Counted from the stretch's first letter, positions 1 through 8,722 are shown. The stretch is 64,000 bases of DNA from JAHEAO01 sp942492375 (GCA_942492375.1 CALOEL010000002.1:186001-250000); one strand, 5' to 3'. Notes: a model not told the origin generated them from the letters alone. Numbers and translations: made by a program.

Positions 1-58
1 AACCGGTGCGGTGACGGACTAGGTTCGAAGCCAGACCGACGGCAGAGGTAAAGCACAG

Positions 59-1759
59 GTGTTCAGAAGATCTCTTTCGGCAATGCTGGTATCGACCGCC
101 CTTACCGTGGCGGCATCGCAGCCGCTTCACGCCGAAGGGCTTTCGGGGGCATATCTGGCGGGCCGCATCGCCAGCGGCGTCTATGATTTCGACGAGGCCG
201 CACGTTACTATTCCCGCGCTCTGGCCGACGACCCGTCCAATCCATCGCTGATGCAATCTGCAATCCTTTCGTATATCGGCGCCGGCGATACGGATCTTGC
301 CGTACCCGTCGCACGGCGATTGCACGAAATCGACGCCGCTGATCAGGTGTCAAACCTGGTGCTTTTGGCCGACATGATTGAACAGGATGATTTCAGCGCG
401 GCTCTCAACAGGCTTGAAGAGGGCGAGGTCGTCAGCCTTCTCGTCGACGGGCTGGTGCTGGCCTGGGTGCAGCTTGGCGAAGGCAGAATGTCCGAAGCGC
501 TTGAATCCTTCGACAAGATTGCCGAAGCCCCCGGATTGCAGAATTTCGGCCTGTATCACAAGGCGCTGGCCCTCGCCGTCGCCGGTGATCTGGAGGGCGC
601 GGACCAGATCCTGTCCGGAGAAACCGGCGTCACCCTGCCGGCCACGCGTCGCGGCGTCATTGCACATGCCGAAATCCTGAGCCAGCTGGAACGCAACGAT
701 GCGGCGCTTGAGCTGATCGAAACCGTCTTCGAGGGCAGTCTTGATCCCGTCATGGAAGATCTGCGCGCCCGGCTGGAAGCCGGTGAGGTTCTGCCTTTCA
801 ACACCGTGACGGACGCCAAGCAGGGCGTGGCGGAGGTTCTTTTCTCGATCTCCAGCGCATTGCTGGGCGAGGGAGAGGACGCCTACACCCTGCTTTACGC
901 GCGGATGGCAGAGTATCTTCGCAGCGACCATGTCGAAGCGATGCTGATGTCGGCGCAGTTGCTGGAACGGATGGGACGCTACGAACTGGCGACTGAAACC
1001 TACGACCGGATACCCGCGGACGATCCTGCCTATTACATCGCAGCACTCGGCCGGGCCGCGGCGCTGGACGATTCCGGAGATCCCGAAGCGGCGATAACCG
1101 TTCTGCAGGATCTTGCCGAGAGCCATCCCGATCAGCCGAATGTCCATGTCGGACTGGGCGACATTCTACGGACCGAGGAAAGGTTCGACGAGGCGACGGC
1201 TGCCTACGACGCGGCAATCGCGCTTTTCGAAGAGGATGCCGCCGCGCAATGGCCGGTCTACTACACGCGGGGCATCACGCATGAACGGACCGATCGGTGG
1301 GAACAAGCTGAAGCGGATTTCCGAAAGGCATTGGACCTGTCGCCGGATCAGCCGCAAGTGCTCAACTACCTCGGATATTCCTATGTCGAGATGAAGCAGA
1401 ACCTCGACGAGGCGCTGGACATGATCGAACGTGCGGTCGCGGCAAGGCCGGAGGACGGATATATCACCGACAGCCTTGGTTGGGTGCTCTACCGGCTCGG
1501 CCGTTACGAGGAAGCCGTCGACGTGATGGAGCGCGCGGCGGAATTGACCCCCGTGGATCCGATCGTGAATGACCATTTGGGGGATGTCTACTGGGCGGTC
1601 GGACGCAACCGCGAAGCAGAGTTCCAATGGCAGCGTGCGCTATCTTTCGAGCCCGAGGATGAGGATGCAAAGCGCATCAGGCGCAAGCTGGAGGTGGGTC
1701 TGGATGTCGTTCTGGAAGAAGAGGGCGGGGTTCCGATCGCGACATCAAGCGACGGTTAG
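59..1759 (+). CDS. TPR-repeat protein, exported
   Basis: A 566-residue tetratricopeptide protein. Residues 1-25 look like a Sec signal peptide (FRRS, a hydrophobic stretch, then a cleavable LHA-E site), so it probably acts in the periplasm or at the envelope. TPR helices are recognisable at about residues 30-110 and most clearly at 310-545, where units with the NYLGYSY, DSLGWVLYRLGRYEEA and DHLGDVYWAVGRNREA pattern follow one another. TPRs are protein-binding scaffolds; no catalytic domain is visible, so the partner is unknown. The GTG start is chosen because an AGAGG lies about 10 bases upstream; an ATG at 83 would shorten the signal peptide. The 3' end overlaps ispE by 56 bases, which implies coupled translation; a TPR gene ahead of ispE recurs in this family. 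Confidence 0.85.
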   Translation: MFRRSLSAMLVSTALTVAASQPLHAEGLSGAYLAGRIASGVYDFDEAARYYSRALADDPSNPSLMQSAILSYIGAGDTDLAVPVARRLHEIDAADQVSNLVLLADMIEQDDFSAALNRLEEGEVVSLLVDGLVLAWVQLGEGRMSEALESFDKIAEAPGLQNFGLYHKALALAVAGDLEGADQILSGETGVTLPATRRGVIAHAEILSQLERNDAALELIETVFEGSLDPVMEDLRARLEAGEVLPFNTVTDAKQGVAEVLFSISSALLGEGEDAYTLLYARMAEYLRSDHVEAMLMSAQLLERMGRYELATETYDRIPADDPAYYIAALGRAAALDDSGDPEAAITVLQDLAESHPDQPNVHVGLGDILRTEERFDEATAAYDAAIALFEEDAAAQWPVYYTRGITHERTDRWEQAEADFRKALDLSPDQPQVLNYLGYSYVEMKQNLDEALDMIERAVAARPEDGYITDSLGWVLYRLGRYEEAVDVMERAAELTPVDPIVNDHLGDVYWAVGRNREAEFQWQRALSFEPEDEDAKRIRRKLEVGLDVVLEEEGGVPIATSSDG

Positions 1760-2648
1760 GGTCTTCGCGCCCGCGAAGGTCAACCTGACCTTGCATGTCA
1801 CCGGCCAGCGCCGGGATGGGTATCACACGCTCGACAGCCTGGTCATGTTCGCCCCAATGTCGGACGTGTTGACCATTCGCGCGAACAAGACCTTGACGCT
1901 GGAAGTGGACGGACCCGAACGAATGGACGTTCCGGACAATTTCGACAATCTCGTTGTGAAAGTGGCGCAGATGCTCGGGCCAGACCGCGGTGCGTCGCTG
2001 GTCCTGACCAAGAACATTCCCGTCGCGTCCGGGATCGGAGGCGGGTCCGCGGACGCCGCCGCCGCCTTTCGTGGTTTGCTGCAATTCTGGAAGATGGGCG
2101 ATCTTGCTGGAATGCCCGACGAGGATCTCCGCCCCTATGCCCAGAAGCTGCTGGAACTAGGAGCCGATATCCCCTTGTGCCTGACCTCGGTCCCGGCTCG
2201 GGTGACCGGCATCGGCGAAACGGTTGAGCCGCTAAGCGGGCTACCCGACCTTCCGGTTCTGCTGGTCAATCCGCGAAGGCCCGTCTCGACGGCCGAGGTG
2301 TTTCGCGAACTGCGGCCCCGCATCAACGCCGCGATGCCCGAAGAAATACCTGGGTTCGTCGGCCCCGAGGATTTTGCCATCTGGCTAGCACAGCAACGCA
2401 ACGATCTTCAGGCGACCGCGATCAAGCTTCAACCGACAATTGCGGACGTTCTGGATTGCCTAGAGAAATCCGACCGCGTGATGTTGGCGCGAATGTCGGG
2501 TTCCGGCGCGACCTGCTATGGCGTCTTTCCGGACAAAGCCAGCGCCATCGTCGCCGGAGAGCTGATACGGCGCGATCACCCGGACTGGTGGGTGTCGGCC
2601 GGTATCCTTGGAAATCAGCAGGCCAGGGCGATGCCGGTCGTCAGTTGA
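1704..2648 (+). CDS. ispE: 4-diphosphocytidyl-2-C-methyl-D-erythritol kinase
   Basis: IspE phosphorylates 4-diphosphocytidyl-methylerythritol with ATP in the non-mevalonate isoprenoid pathway in the cytosol. The 314-residue product has the GHMP-kinase N-terminus (PAKVNLTLHVTGQRRDGYH, residues about 24-42), the phosphate-binding loop GIGGGSADAAA near residue 110, and the C-terminal MSGSGATCYGVF motif. The frame is open far upstream, inside the TPR gene; the ATG at 1704 is chosen because GGAGGT sits 8 bases before it. This start gives about 20 more residues than many homologues, so a later non-canonical start cannot be excluded. The stop overlaps the convergent ispB stop by 8 bases, leaving no room for a terminator between the two isoprenoid genes. 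Confidence 0.93.
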   Translation: MSFWKKRAGFRSRHQATVRVFAPAKVNLTLHVTGQRRDGYHTLDSLVMFAPMSDVLTIRANKTLTLEVDGPERMDVPDNFDNLVVKVAQMLGPDRGASLVLTKNIPVASGIGGGSADAAAAFRGLLQFWKMGDLAGMPDEDLRPYAQKLLELGADIPLCLTSVPARVTGIGETVEPLSGLPDLPVLLVNPRRPVSTAEVFRELRPRINAAMPEEIPGFVGPEDFAIWLAQQRNDLQATAIKLQPTIADVLDCLEKSDRVMLARMSGSGATCYGVFPDKASAIVAGELIRRDHPDWWVSAGILGNQQARAMPVVS

Positions 2649-3645
2649 TCCGCGCGACGACGTAGTCGGCGAGGTCCATAAGCATGTCGCGCAGGTCGCC
2701 AGCGGGCAGAACCCCGAGTGCGTCCTTGGCCCGACCTGCCCAGTCGAGCGCGTCCTGCCTTGCGGCATCAAGCGCGCCGTGCCGGGAAAGCAGCTTCAGC
2801 GCCTGCGCCAGATCGCCCTCGCGCTGATCGCCCTTCTCGATGACACGCACCCAGAATGCGCGTTCCTCGGCATCTGCCTTGCTGACCGACTTGATCACCG
2901 GCAGCGTGAGTTTACGCTCGCGAAAATCGTCGCCGACATTCTTGCCGATCGCACCGACCGATCCGCCATAGTCCAGAAGGTCGTCGACAATCTGAAAACT
3001 TACGCCGAGGGCATCGCCGTAGGTTCGGAGCGCCTTGACCTGATCCGAGGGCGCGTCCGCAATGACACCGCCCACTTCGGCCGCGGCGGAAAAAAGCGCT
3101 GCGGTCTTGCCGCGAACGATCCTGAGATAGATCGACTCGTCCGTCGCGAGATCCTGTGCCGCGCTGAGCTGCAGCACTTCTCCTTCGGCGATGGTGGCGG
3201 CGGCATCGGCGAGGATGTCGAGCACCCGCAGCGATCCGGTCTCGACCATCAGCTGGAAGGAGCGCGCGAACAGGTAATCGCCGACCAGAACGCTCGATTT
3301 GTTGTCCCAGAGTAGGTTCGCCGTCGGTCGGCCGCGCCTTTTCCGGCTGTCATCGACGACGTCGTCATGCAGCAGCGTCGCGGTGTGAATGAATTCCACT
3401 GTTGCAGCAAGGTGCACATGGAACGGCCCCGGATAGCCGCACATGCGCGCGCTGGCCAGCGTCAGCATAGGCCGCAGGCGCTTTCCGCCGGCCTCGACCA
3501 GATGGGCAGTGACCTCGGGAATCCGCGGGGCATGTTCGGACGTCATGCGGTCGCGGATCAGCGCGTCCACTTCGGCCAGATCCTTGCGCAGAAACGCAGC
3601 TAGCCGTTCGTGCGGTTTCACTGCTAGCTCGTCCAACCCCATCAC
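2641..3645 (-). CDS. ispB: Long-chain polyprenyl diphosphate synthase (octa/decaprenyl)
   Basis: A trans-isoprenyl diphosphate synthase that extends farnesyl/geranylgeranyl diphosphate with isopentenyl diphosphate to make the ubiquinone side chain. The 334-residue protein has the two Asp-rich Mg-binding motifs, DDVVD at 94-98 (first motif) and DDLLD at 221-225 (second), plus GGKRLRP at 53-59. The length and the small residues before the first motif fit a long-chain (C40-C50) enzyme; in this family Q10 is usual, so decaprenyl is likely, but chain length cannot be read with certainty. It is transcribed divergently from the DUF2007 gene and converges on ispE, so two steps of isoprenoid supply sit together. 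A COQ9 gene for the same quinone pathway lies at 43.8 kb. Confidence 0.9.
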   Translation of the reverse strand: MMGLDELAVKPHERLAAFLRKDLAEVDALIRDRMTSEHAPRIPEVTAHLVEAGGKRLRPMLTLASARMCGYPGPFHVHLAATVEFIHTATLLHDDVVDDSRKRRGRPTANLLWDNKSSVLVGDYLFARSFQLMVETGSLRVLDILADAAATIAEGEVLQLSAAQDLATDESIYLRIVRGKTAALFSAAAEVGGVIADAPSDQVKALRTYGDALGVSFQIVDDLLDYGGSVGAIGKNVGDDFRERKLTLPVIKSVSKADAEERAFWVRVIEKGDQREGDLAQALKLLSRHGALDAARQDALDWAGRAKDALGVLPAGDLRDMLMDLADYVVARIN

Positions 3646-3695
3646 GCTATCGTCACTTCTCTCGACAAAGTCGGGCGACTGCCCTTAAGTCCCGG

Positions 3696-3914
3696 ATGAT
3701 GAAAGAGCTTCTGCGCACAAACGACCCGACGATCATTGCATATGCCACCGCTCTGTTACAGGGCGAGGGTATAGACTGCTTTCCGATGGACGTCCACATG
3801 AGTGCACTGGAAGGATCGATCGGCGCGTTGCCGCGCCGGCTGATGGTTCGGGCTCAGGACCATTTCCGCGCAGATGCCGTTTTGCGCGACAACGATATAG
3901 ATACCGGGTTTTGA
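3696..3914 (+). CDS. DUF2007 family small protein
   Basis: A 72-residue protein matching the DUF2007 (putative signal-transducing, ferredoxin-fold-like) pattern: an N-terminal MKELLRTNDPTIIAYATALL segment in which a helix selects between 'positions', then a central GIDCFPMD strand and a C-terminal MVRAQDHFRADAVL helix. Its molecular role is not known for the family. The stop codon TGA is followed immediately by the GTG start of the tRNA methyltransferase gene, so the two are almost certainly translated from one message. The gene is divergent from ispB with only 50 bases between starts, so both promoters must be packed there. No signal peptide or membrane segment is visible. Confidence 0.8.
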   Translation: MMKELLRTNDPTIIAYATALLQGEGIDCFPMDVHMSALEGSIGALPRRLMVRAQDHFRADAVLRDNDIDTGF

Positions 3915-4679
3915 GTGGCGGGGTTCGAAGACAGCGATCTAACCAATGACCGCTTCCTTGGTGGCCGGCTGATCATCGCTCAGCCACGGAAGGGCTACCG
4001 CGCCGGCGCCGATCCGGTGTTCCTTGCGGCGGCGGTTCCGGCTAAATCGGGCCAGGCGGTGTTGGAACTGGGCTGTGGCGCCGGTGTGGCGGCGCTTTGT
4101 CTGGCGCGGCGGGTATCCGGGCTGCGTCTTGCCGGGATCGAGCTTCAGCCTGACTACGCCGCGCTGGCGCGGCAGAACGCGGCCGCGAATGGCCTTGAAC
4201 TCGAGGTTGTTTCGGCGGACCTTCGCGACCCGCCGAGAGAGCTGGCCAACCGGTCCTTCGACCATGTGCTCGCCAATCCGCCCTATTTCCGGCCCGGAGC
4301 GGTGATCGCAGCGGATCAAGCGCGGGAAGTTGCCCGGTCCGGCGACACACCGCTTGCCGACTGGATCGCGGCCGCGCGCCGACGGTTACTGCCTAAGGGG
4401 TATCTGACCATGGTGCAGCGGGCGGATCGGCTGGACGAACTGCTTTACGGCGTGCGAACAAGCTTCGGCAGCGTGGTGATCTTGCCCTTGTCACCACGAA
4501 GCGGCCGAGCGGCCGATCTTGTCATAGTGCAGGCGCGGAAGGGCGGCCGGGCGGGACTCAGGCTTCTGTCACCCCTTGTCTTGCACCGTGGCGATACACA
4601 TCTCAAAGATGGAGAGAGTTACACCGCAGCGGCCCAGGCGATCCTGCGCGATGGATCGCAACTGCCCCTTGTCGGTTAA
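3915..4679 (+). CDS. tRNA1(Val) A37 N6-methyltransferase-like protein (TrmN6/YfiC family)
   Basis: A class I SAM-dependent methyltransferase of 254 residues. Motif I ELGCGAG is at 51-57 and the N6-adenine/N-methyltransferase signature NPPY is at 121-124 within LANPPYFRPG. Together with the N-terminal FLGGRLIIAQPRKGYRAGADPVFLAA block, this is characteristic of the TrmN6/YfiC group, which in E. coli methylates A37 of tRNA1(Val). Alphaproteobacterial members have not all been tested on that tRNA, so the substrate is inferred. The GTG start directly abuts the stop of the DUF2007 gene, giving a two-gene operon. The TAA stop lies inside a GGTTAACC palindrome, which looks coincidental. Confidence 0.82.
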   Translation: MAGFEDSDLTNDRFLGGRLIIAQPRKGYRAGADPVFLAAAVPAKSGQAVLELGCGAGVAALCLARRVSGLRLAGIELQPDYAALARQNAAANGLELEVVSADLRDPPRELANRSFDHVLANPPYFRPGAVIAADQAREVARSGDTPLADWIAAARRRLLPKGYLTMVQRADRLDELLYGVRTSFGSVVILPLSPRSGRAADLVIVQARKGGRAGLRLLSPLVLHRGDTHLKDGESYTAAAQAILRDGSQLPLVG

Positions 4680-4728
4680 CCATTCGACAACGGATCGGCT
4701 GGTAGCCTTGGCGCTGGCCCCGAGGATC

Positions 4729-4743
4729 GTCACGGAGCGTGAC
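4729..4743. promoter_or_regulatory. Short palindrome upstream of the YdcH-like gene
   Basis: GTCACG, a three-base GAG spacer, then CGTGAC: a perfect dyad 60 bases before the YdcH-like start. It could be an operator or the base of a leader hairpin. No regulator in the window obviously matches it, and a 6-base arm can occur by chance, so this is a weak call. Confidence 0.25.
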
Positions 4744-4802
4744 ACGACTCGGATTTTGTGGTCCGATCAGGCCACGGCAAAAACAACGCGAGGAGGACTA
4801 AC

Positions 4803-4970
4803 ATGACCATGAGTTCGCATTTGCAGGAGCTCCGGAAAAAGCATCAATCCCTCTCGGAGAAAGTCGAACAGGCGCAGCGCAGCCCTGCGACGGATGATCT
4901 TGAGATACGCGAACTGAAGAAACAGAAGCTTCACATCAAGGAAGAGATCGAACGGCTCTCTCACGTCTGA
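4803..4970 (+). CDS. YdcH family (DUF465) small coiled-coil protein
   Basis: A 55-residue, highly charged, all-helical protein: SHLQELRKKHQSLSEKVEQA, then DDLEIRELKKQKLHIKEEIERL. The L-x(3)-H-x(2)-L spacing followed by the LKKQKLHIKEEI core is the YdcH/DUF465 signature. Its function is unsettled; members resemble SlyX and are often encoded near unrelated genes. The ATG at 4803 is preferred over an upstream in-frame start because AGGAGGA lies just 5 bases before it. The gene ends inside the 3' end of the convergent exporter gene (10-base overlap of the two stops), so the two messages must read through each other's end. Confidence 0.85.
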   Translation: MTMSSHLQELRKKHQSLSEKVEQAQRSPATDDLEIRELKKQKLHIKEEIERLSHV

Positions 4971-5839
4971 GGGGGCTGGGCGGCACGGCTGGTCCTCGCG
5001 GCCAGCAGACCGCCGCCTGCGATCAGGACAGCAGCCACCAGCAGCGACCGTCGGGGCTCGGCCACACCGGCCCCGACAAGGGCAAGTGTCGACAAAAGCG
5101 GTGCCGCGTAAGAGGCAACGCCAAGCAGTTGGATGTCGCCCTGTTTGACCCCGATATCCCATACATAGAACGCCAGACCCACGGGTCCGATGCCCAAGGC
5201 CAGCACGGCAAGCCAGCCCGGCCCATCCTGCGGCCAGGCCGTCTGTTCAACGGCGAGATGCGCGAGCAAGGACAGAAGAGCCGTCAAAAGACAGAAGACG
5301 GCAACGCTTTCGGTCGGAATTCGGCCCAGCCGACGTGAAAGAACCGAATAGCCCGCCCATGTCAGCGCGCATCCGCCAGCCAGCAGGTAGCCCGGCAGAT
5401 AGACCGCCTCGAACCCGGTCCGGCTGCCCAGCACGACGAGAGCCGCCCCAGAAAAACTGAGAACCGCACCGATGATATGGCCCCGGCGAAGGCTTTCGCC
5501 CGGGAGCAGGCCGGAAAACAGCACGATCAGCAACGGCCAGAGATATGCGATCAACCCCGCCTCGGCCGCAGGTGCGGCACGAAGGGCTGAGAAGTAAAGG
5601 AAATGGTAGCCGAATAGGCCCGTCGTCCCGAAAAGATACACTTTCCATCCGATGCCGCGAAGCCGCTCGGTATTGCCGCTGACCCGCATCCATACCAGCC
5701 CGATCGAGCCACCGATGGCAAAGCAGATCGCATTCAGCTGCAGCGGCGGAACGGGTGTCGCCAGAACCGTGAAGAGCGCAAGCAGGGCCCAAAGCAGGAC
5801 CGCCGAGAACCCGATCAGGGTCGCGCGTGCACGGGTCAC
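4961..5839 (-). CDS. DMT-superfamily exporter, YddG/EamA type
   Basis: A 292-residue inner-membrane protein with about ten hydrophobic segments arranged as two EamA repeats (about residues 8-140 and 150-285). The opening LIGFSAVLLWALLALFTV with PLQLNAICFAIGGSIGL, and the YLFGTTGLFGYHFLYFSALRAAPAAEAGLIAYLWPLLIVLFS block, closely follow the YddG subgroup, which exports aromatic amino acids in enterobacteria. Substrate specificity is not readable from sequence, so this is best called a drug/metabolite-type exporter, possibly for amino acids. It lies downstream of the pha cluster on the same strand but is separated from phaB by a strong hairpin, so it is probably an independent unit. Confidence 0.8.
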   Translation of the reverse strand: MTRARATLIGFSAVLLWALLALFTVLATPVPPLQLNAICFAIGGSIGLVWMRVSGNTERLRGIGWKVYLFGTTGLFGYHFLYFSALRAAPAAEAGLIAYLWPLLIVLFSGLLPGESLRRGHIIGAVLSFSGAALVVLGSRTGFEAVYLPGYLLAGGCALTWAGYSVLSRRLGRIPTESVAVFCLLTALLSLLAHLAVEQTAWPQDGPGWLAVLALGIGPVGLAFYVWDIGVKQGDIQLLGVASYAAPLLSTLALVGAGVAEPRRSLLVAAVLIAGGGLLAARTSRAAQPPQT

Positions 5840-5899
5840 GGGCGCGACCCGTCAAGCCAGTACATGGTCTTCGTGATCGGATCGCCTCCGCAAACGGGT

Positions 5900-5924
5900 G
5901 ATGCCGGCCTTGGCGGCCGGCATC
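5900..5924 (-). terminator. Strong hairpin after phaB
   Basis: Perfect 10-base arms GATGCCGGCC and GGCCGGCATC around a 5-base loop, 8 bases after the phaB stop. The downstream T tract is weak on the minus strand (TTT within CCGTTTGCGG), so it may act as a 3' stabiliser or an inefficient terminator between phaB and the exporter gene. Confidence 0.5.
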
Positions 5925-5931
5925 GTCATTT

Positions 5932-6654
5932 CTAGACGAAGAACTGCGCGCCGTTCGCCGAGATCGTCGAGCCGTTGATGAACTCGGCATCGTCCGAGGC
6001 GAGAAAGACCACGCAGCGCGCGATTTCGGACGGTTCGCCCAGACGCCCCGCGGGGATCTGCGCGATGATCGATTCGCGCACCTTCTCGGGCACGGCCATC
6101 ACCATCTCGGTCGCGATATAGCCCGGGCAGACAGCGTTCGCAGTGATGCCGAACCGAGCGCCTTCCTGTGCCAGCGACTTGGTGATGCCCAGATCGCCCG
6201 CCTTCGATGCGGCATAGTTCACTTGCGCAAACTGACCCTTCTGGCCGTTGATGGAACTGATCGTGATAACCCGGCCGAACTTGCGTTCGCGCATTCCCGG
6301 CCAGATCGGATGGGTCATGTTGAACACGCCGGAAAGGTTGGTGTCGATCACCTCTTTCCACTGTTGTGGTGTCATCTTGTGAAACGGCGCGTCACGGGTG
6401 ATCCCGGCATTGTTGACGAGGATTTCGACCGGGCCGACCTCTTCTTCGACTTTCTTGATCCCTTCGACGCAGGCATCGTAATCAGCGACCGACCATTTGA
6501 AGGTCGGGATGCCGGTCTCTTTTGTGAAGGACGCGGCGGCTTCGTCATTGCCGGCGTAATTGGCTGCGACGGTGTAACCTGCATCCATCAGCGCCGTGCT
6601 TATCGCGGCGCCGATCCCCCGGCTTCCCCCGGTTACGAGTGCAACTCTGCCCAT
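5932..6654 (-). CDS. phaB: Acetoacetyl-CoA reductase
   Basis: An NADPH-dependent SDR enzyme that reduces acetoacetyl-CoA to (R)-3-hydroxybutyryl-CoA, the monomer for polyhydroxybutyrate. The 240-residue protein has the TGGSRGIG cofactor loop (8-15), NNAG (81-84), the catalytic Ser in ISS near 133, and Tyr147-x3-Lys151 (YAASK). The QGQFAQVNYAASKAG region and the conserved C-terminal NGSTISANGAQFF are typical of PhaB rather than of FabG. It is last in a minus-strand cluster phaA, patatin-like hydrolase, phaB. A phasin gene at 14 kb indicates that granules are actually made; no phaC synthase is in the window. Confidence 0.93.
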   Translation of the reverse strand: MGRVALVTGGSRGIGAAISTALMDAGYTVAANYAGNDEAAASFTKETGIPTFKWSVADYDACVEGIKKVEEEVGPVEILVNNAGITRDAPFHKMTPQQWKEVIDTNLSGVFNMTHPIWPGMRERKFGRVITISSINGQKGQFAQVNYAASKAGDLGITKSLAQEGARFGITANAVCPGYIATEMVMAVPEKVRESIIAQIPAGRLGEPSEIARCVVFLASDDAEFINGSTISANGAQFFV

Positions 6655-6672
6655 TTCGATAGTCCTCCTTTT

Positions 6673-7518
6673 TCAGTTCATCCCATTGTCTGCGAGAAAA
6701 TCGCGTCCGTCCACCTCGCCGCGGTCCCATGTCATCTGAATCTTTTCCGGATCGGTGAAATCGATCTTGTCGGCCGGCGATTCCCGTTGTGGCCAGAGAT
6801 ACAGTCGGCCCTCGATTTCGGGAAGACGACTGTAGGCGCGCGTCAGAAGAACCAAGGTCCGCCCATGATCCGGATCGGGCATCGGGGCCTGGTCCGCCAT
6901 GCCGCCGTCGATCACCGGCGTGCCGTCCCATTCCGGCAGGTCGAAAAGCGGCGGAATCACCGCTGCCGCGCAGACCAGGTCGATCAACCTGCCGTCGCGG
7001 GCGGCCTTGTTCGCATCGACGAGAGTGCTGGTGACGCCGCATTTTTCGGCCCAGTTGAAATGCGGAGCATTGATCAGGTGCAGCTCGGCCTCATAAGCAA
7101 GCGTCGCGGCAGTTCCGGTAAGCTTGGTGCCAGTCTTGCCGCCCGGGGGATGGCCGATCAGGATCTGTAGCTGTGGACCGTTTATCACATCCGAGATTGT
7201 CCTATCGGTCAGCGTTTCCTCAGCTACCTCCCGGTAGATGCGCTGATGAGGCGTCAGGCCCGTGTCGGGATCAACTTCATGCCAACCGATATTGCTGGCG
7301 TTTCGAGCGAAGCGGCGCGACATGATCGAGAGAAGCGCATGACCCCGATGGGCGATGTAAGCGGCGGCACCAAGTGCGCCGCCGCTTACTGCCGAGATCC
7401 GATCTGGCTCTAGCTTGATGACGTCGCGGACGATGTTCAGGAAGCCGCCCTGCCAGAAACAGCGGGTGCCGCCCCCCGAAAAGACCAACTGCTCGAAGCG
7501 GAGGTGCTTCGGGATCAC
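6673..7518 (-). CDS. Patatin-like phospholipase/hydrolase within the pha cluster
   Basis: A 281-residue patatin-family Ser-Asp hydrolase. The oxyanion glycine loop SGGGTR is at 14-19, the nucleophile elbow reads AVSGG with Ser45 (the usual GxSxG has Ala in place of its first Gly), and the catalytic Asp is in DGG at 204-206. Patatins cleave acyl esters of lipids and some act on polyhydroxyalkanoate granules. The GTG at 7518 is chosen because the open frame upstream runs into phaA; it begins 28 bases after the phaA stop and the gene is 18 bases from phaB, so the three genes form one operon. An intracellular PHB or granule-lipid hydrolase is an inference from this context only. Confidence 0.78.
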   Translation of the reverse strand: MIPKHLRFEQLVFSGGGTRCFWQGGFLNIVRDVIKLEPDRISAVSGGALGAAAYIAHRGHALLSIMSRRFARNASNIGWHEVDPDTGLTPHQRIYREVAEETLTDRTISDVINGPQLQILIGHPPGGKTGTKLTGTAATLAYEAELHLINAPHFNWAEKCGVTSTLVDANKAARDGRLIDLVCAAAVIPPLFDLPEWDGTPVIDGGMADQAPMPDPDHGRTLVLLTRAYSRLPEIEGRLYLWPQRESPADKIDFTDPEKIQMTWDRGEVDGRDFLADNGMN

Positions 7519-7546
7519 CGTTTCAGGCCCGGTCGACGGGCCGGGT

Positions 7547-8722
7547 TCAGTCCCGCTCGATGCACATCGCGACACCCATGCCACCGCCGATGCACAGCGT
7601 TGCAAGGCCCTTCTTGGCGTCGCGTCGTTGCATCTCGTAGAGCAGGGTGTTCAAAATCCGTGCCCCGGAGGCGCCGATCGGATGTCCGATCGCGATGGCG
7701 CCGCCATTGACGTTCACGATGTCCGGGTTCCAGCCCATGTCCTTGTTGACCGCGCAGGCCTGCGCCGCAAAAGCCTCGTTAGCTTCGACAAGGTCGAGAT
7801 CCTCTGCCTTCCAACCGGCTTTCTCGAGCGCCTTCCTCGAGGCGTGGATCGGTCCCACGCCCATGATCGACGGATCGAGACCGGCCGTCGCGTAGCTGGC
7901 GATCCGGGCCAGCGGCTTGATGCCACGTTTTTTCGCGTCCTCCAGGCTCATCAACAGGGCGCCCGCAGCGCCATCGTTGAGGCCCGAGGCATTGGCAGCG
8001 GTCACCGACCCATCCTTGGTGAAGGCGGGACGAAGTTTCTGCATCGCTTCCATCGTCGCGCCGTGACGGATGTATTCATCCTTGTTCACATCGATGTCAC
8101 CCTTGCGGGTCTTGACGGTGAACGTGACGATCTCGTCGTCGAACTTGCCGGCCTTCTGAGCGGCTTCGGCCTTGTTCTGGCTGGCGACGGCGAATTCGTC
8201 CTGCTGGTCGCGGCTGATCTGCCATTTCTGAGCGACGTTTTCGGCGGTCTGGCCCATGTGGTAACCATTGAAGGCGTCCCAAAGCCCGTCCTTGATCATC
8301 GTGTCGATGAAGGACAGATCGCCCATCTTCTGCCCCTGCCGCAGGTTCTGGCAATGCGGAGACATCGACATGTTCTCCTGCCCGCCGGCGGCGACGATCG
8401 TGGCATCGCCAAGCTGGATGTGCTGCGCAGCCAATGCTACGGCGCGCAGACCTGATCCACAGACCTGATTGATCCCCCAGGCCGCGCTTTCCTGCGGCAG
8501 GCCCGCATTGATATGCGCCTGGCGGGCCGGATTCTGTCCTTGTCCAGCGGTCAGAACCTGGCCGAGGATTGTTTCGGAGACTTCGGCCTTGTCGATGCCG
8601 GCGCGCGCCACCAGCGCCTCGAGTACCGCGGCCCCAAGATCGTGGGCAGGCGTGTTGGCGAAGGAACCGCCGAAGCTGCCCACGGCGGTTCGGGCTGCGG
8701 ATGCGATGACGACATTGGTCAT
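7547..8722 (-). CDS. phaA: Acetyl-CoA acetyltransferase (beta-ketothiolase)
   Basis: Condenses two acetyl-CoA to acetoacetyl-CoA, the first step of polyhydroxybutyrate synthesis and reversible in its degradation. The 391-residue protein has the nucleophile Cys88 in NQVCGSG, His347 in GHPIGASG and the acid/base Cys377 in LCIGGGMG, i.e. the full thiolase triad at the positions known for biosynthetic thiolases. The ATG at 8722 (MTNVVIASAARTAVG) is preferred to an upstream ATG at 8773 because it matches family length and has GGGAG about 9 bases before it. First gene of the phaA, patatin, phaB operon. Confidence 0.95.
   Translation of the reverse strand: MTNVVIASAARTAVGSFGGSFANTPAHDLGAAVLEALVARAGIDKAEVSETILGQVLTAGQGQNPARQAHINAGLPQESAAWGINQVCGSGLRAVALAAQHIQLGDATIVAAGGQENMSMSPHCQNLRQGQKMGDLSFIDTMIKDGLWDAFNGYHMGQTAENVAQKWQISRDQQDEFAVASQNKAEAAQKAGKFDDEIVTFTVKTRKGDIDVNKDEYIRHGATMEAMQKLRPAFTKDGSVTAANASGLNDGAAGALLMSLEDAKKRGIKPLARIASYATAGLDPSIMGVGPIHASRKALEKAGWKAEDLDLVEANEAFAAQACAVNKDMGWNPDIVNVNGGAIAIGHPIGASGARILNTLLYEMQRRDAKKGLATLCIGGGMGVAMCIERD

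Noticed and set aside
1..22. Open frame ending in TAG at 22, possible tail of an upstream gene (TGAVTD-stop)
   Set aside because: Only seven codons are visible, so a gene cannot be supported.
23..33. GGTTCGAAGCC, resembling a tRNA T-loop
   Set aside because: No acceptor stem or anticodon arm can be drawn around it.
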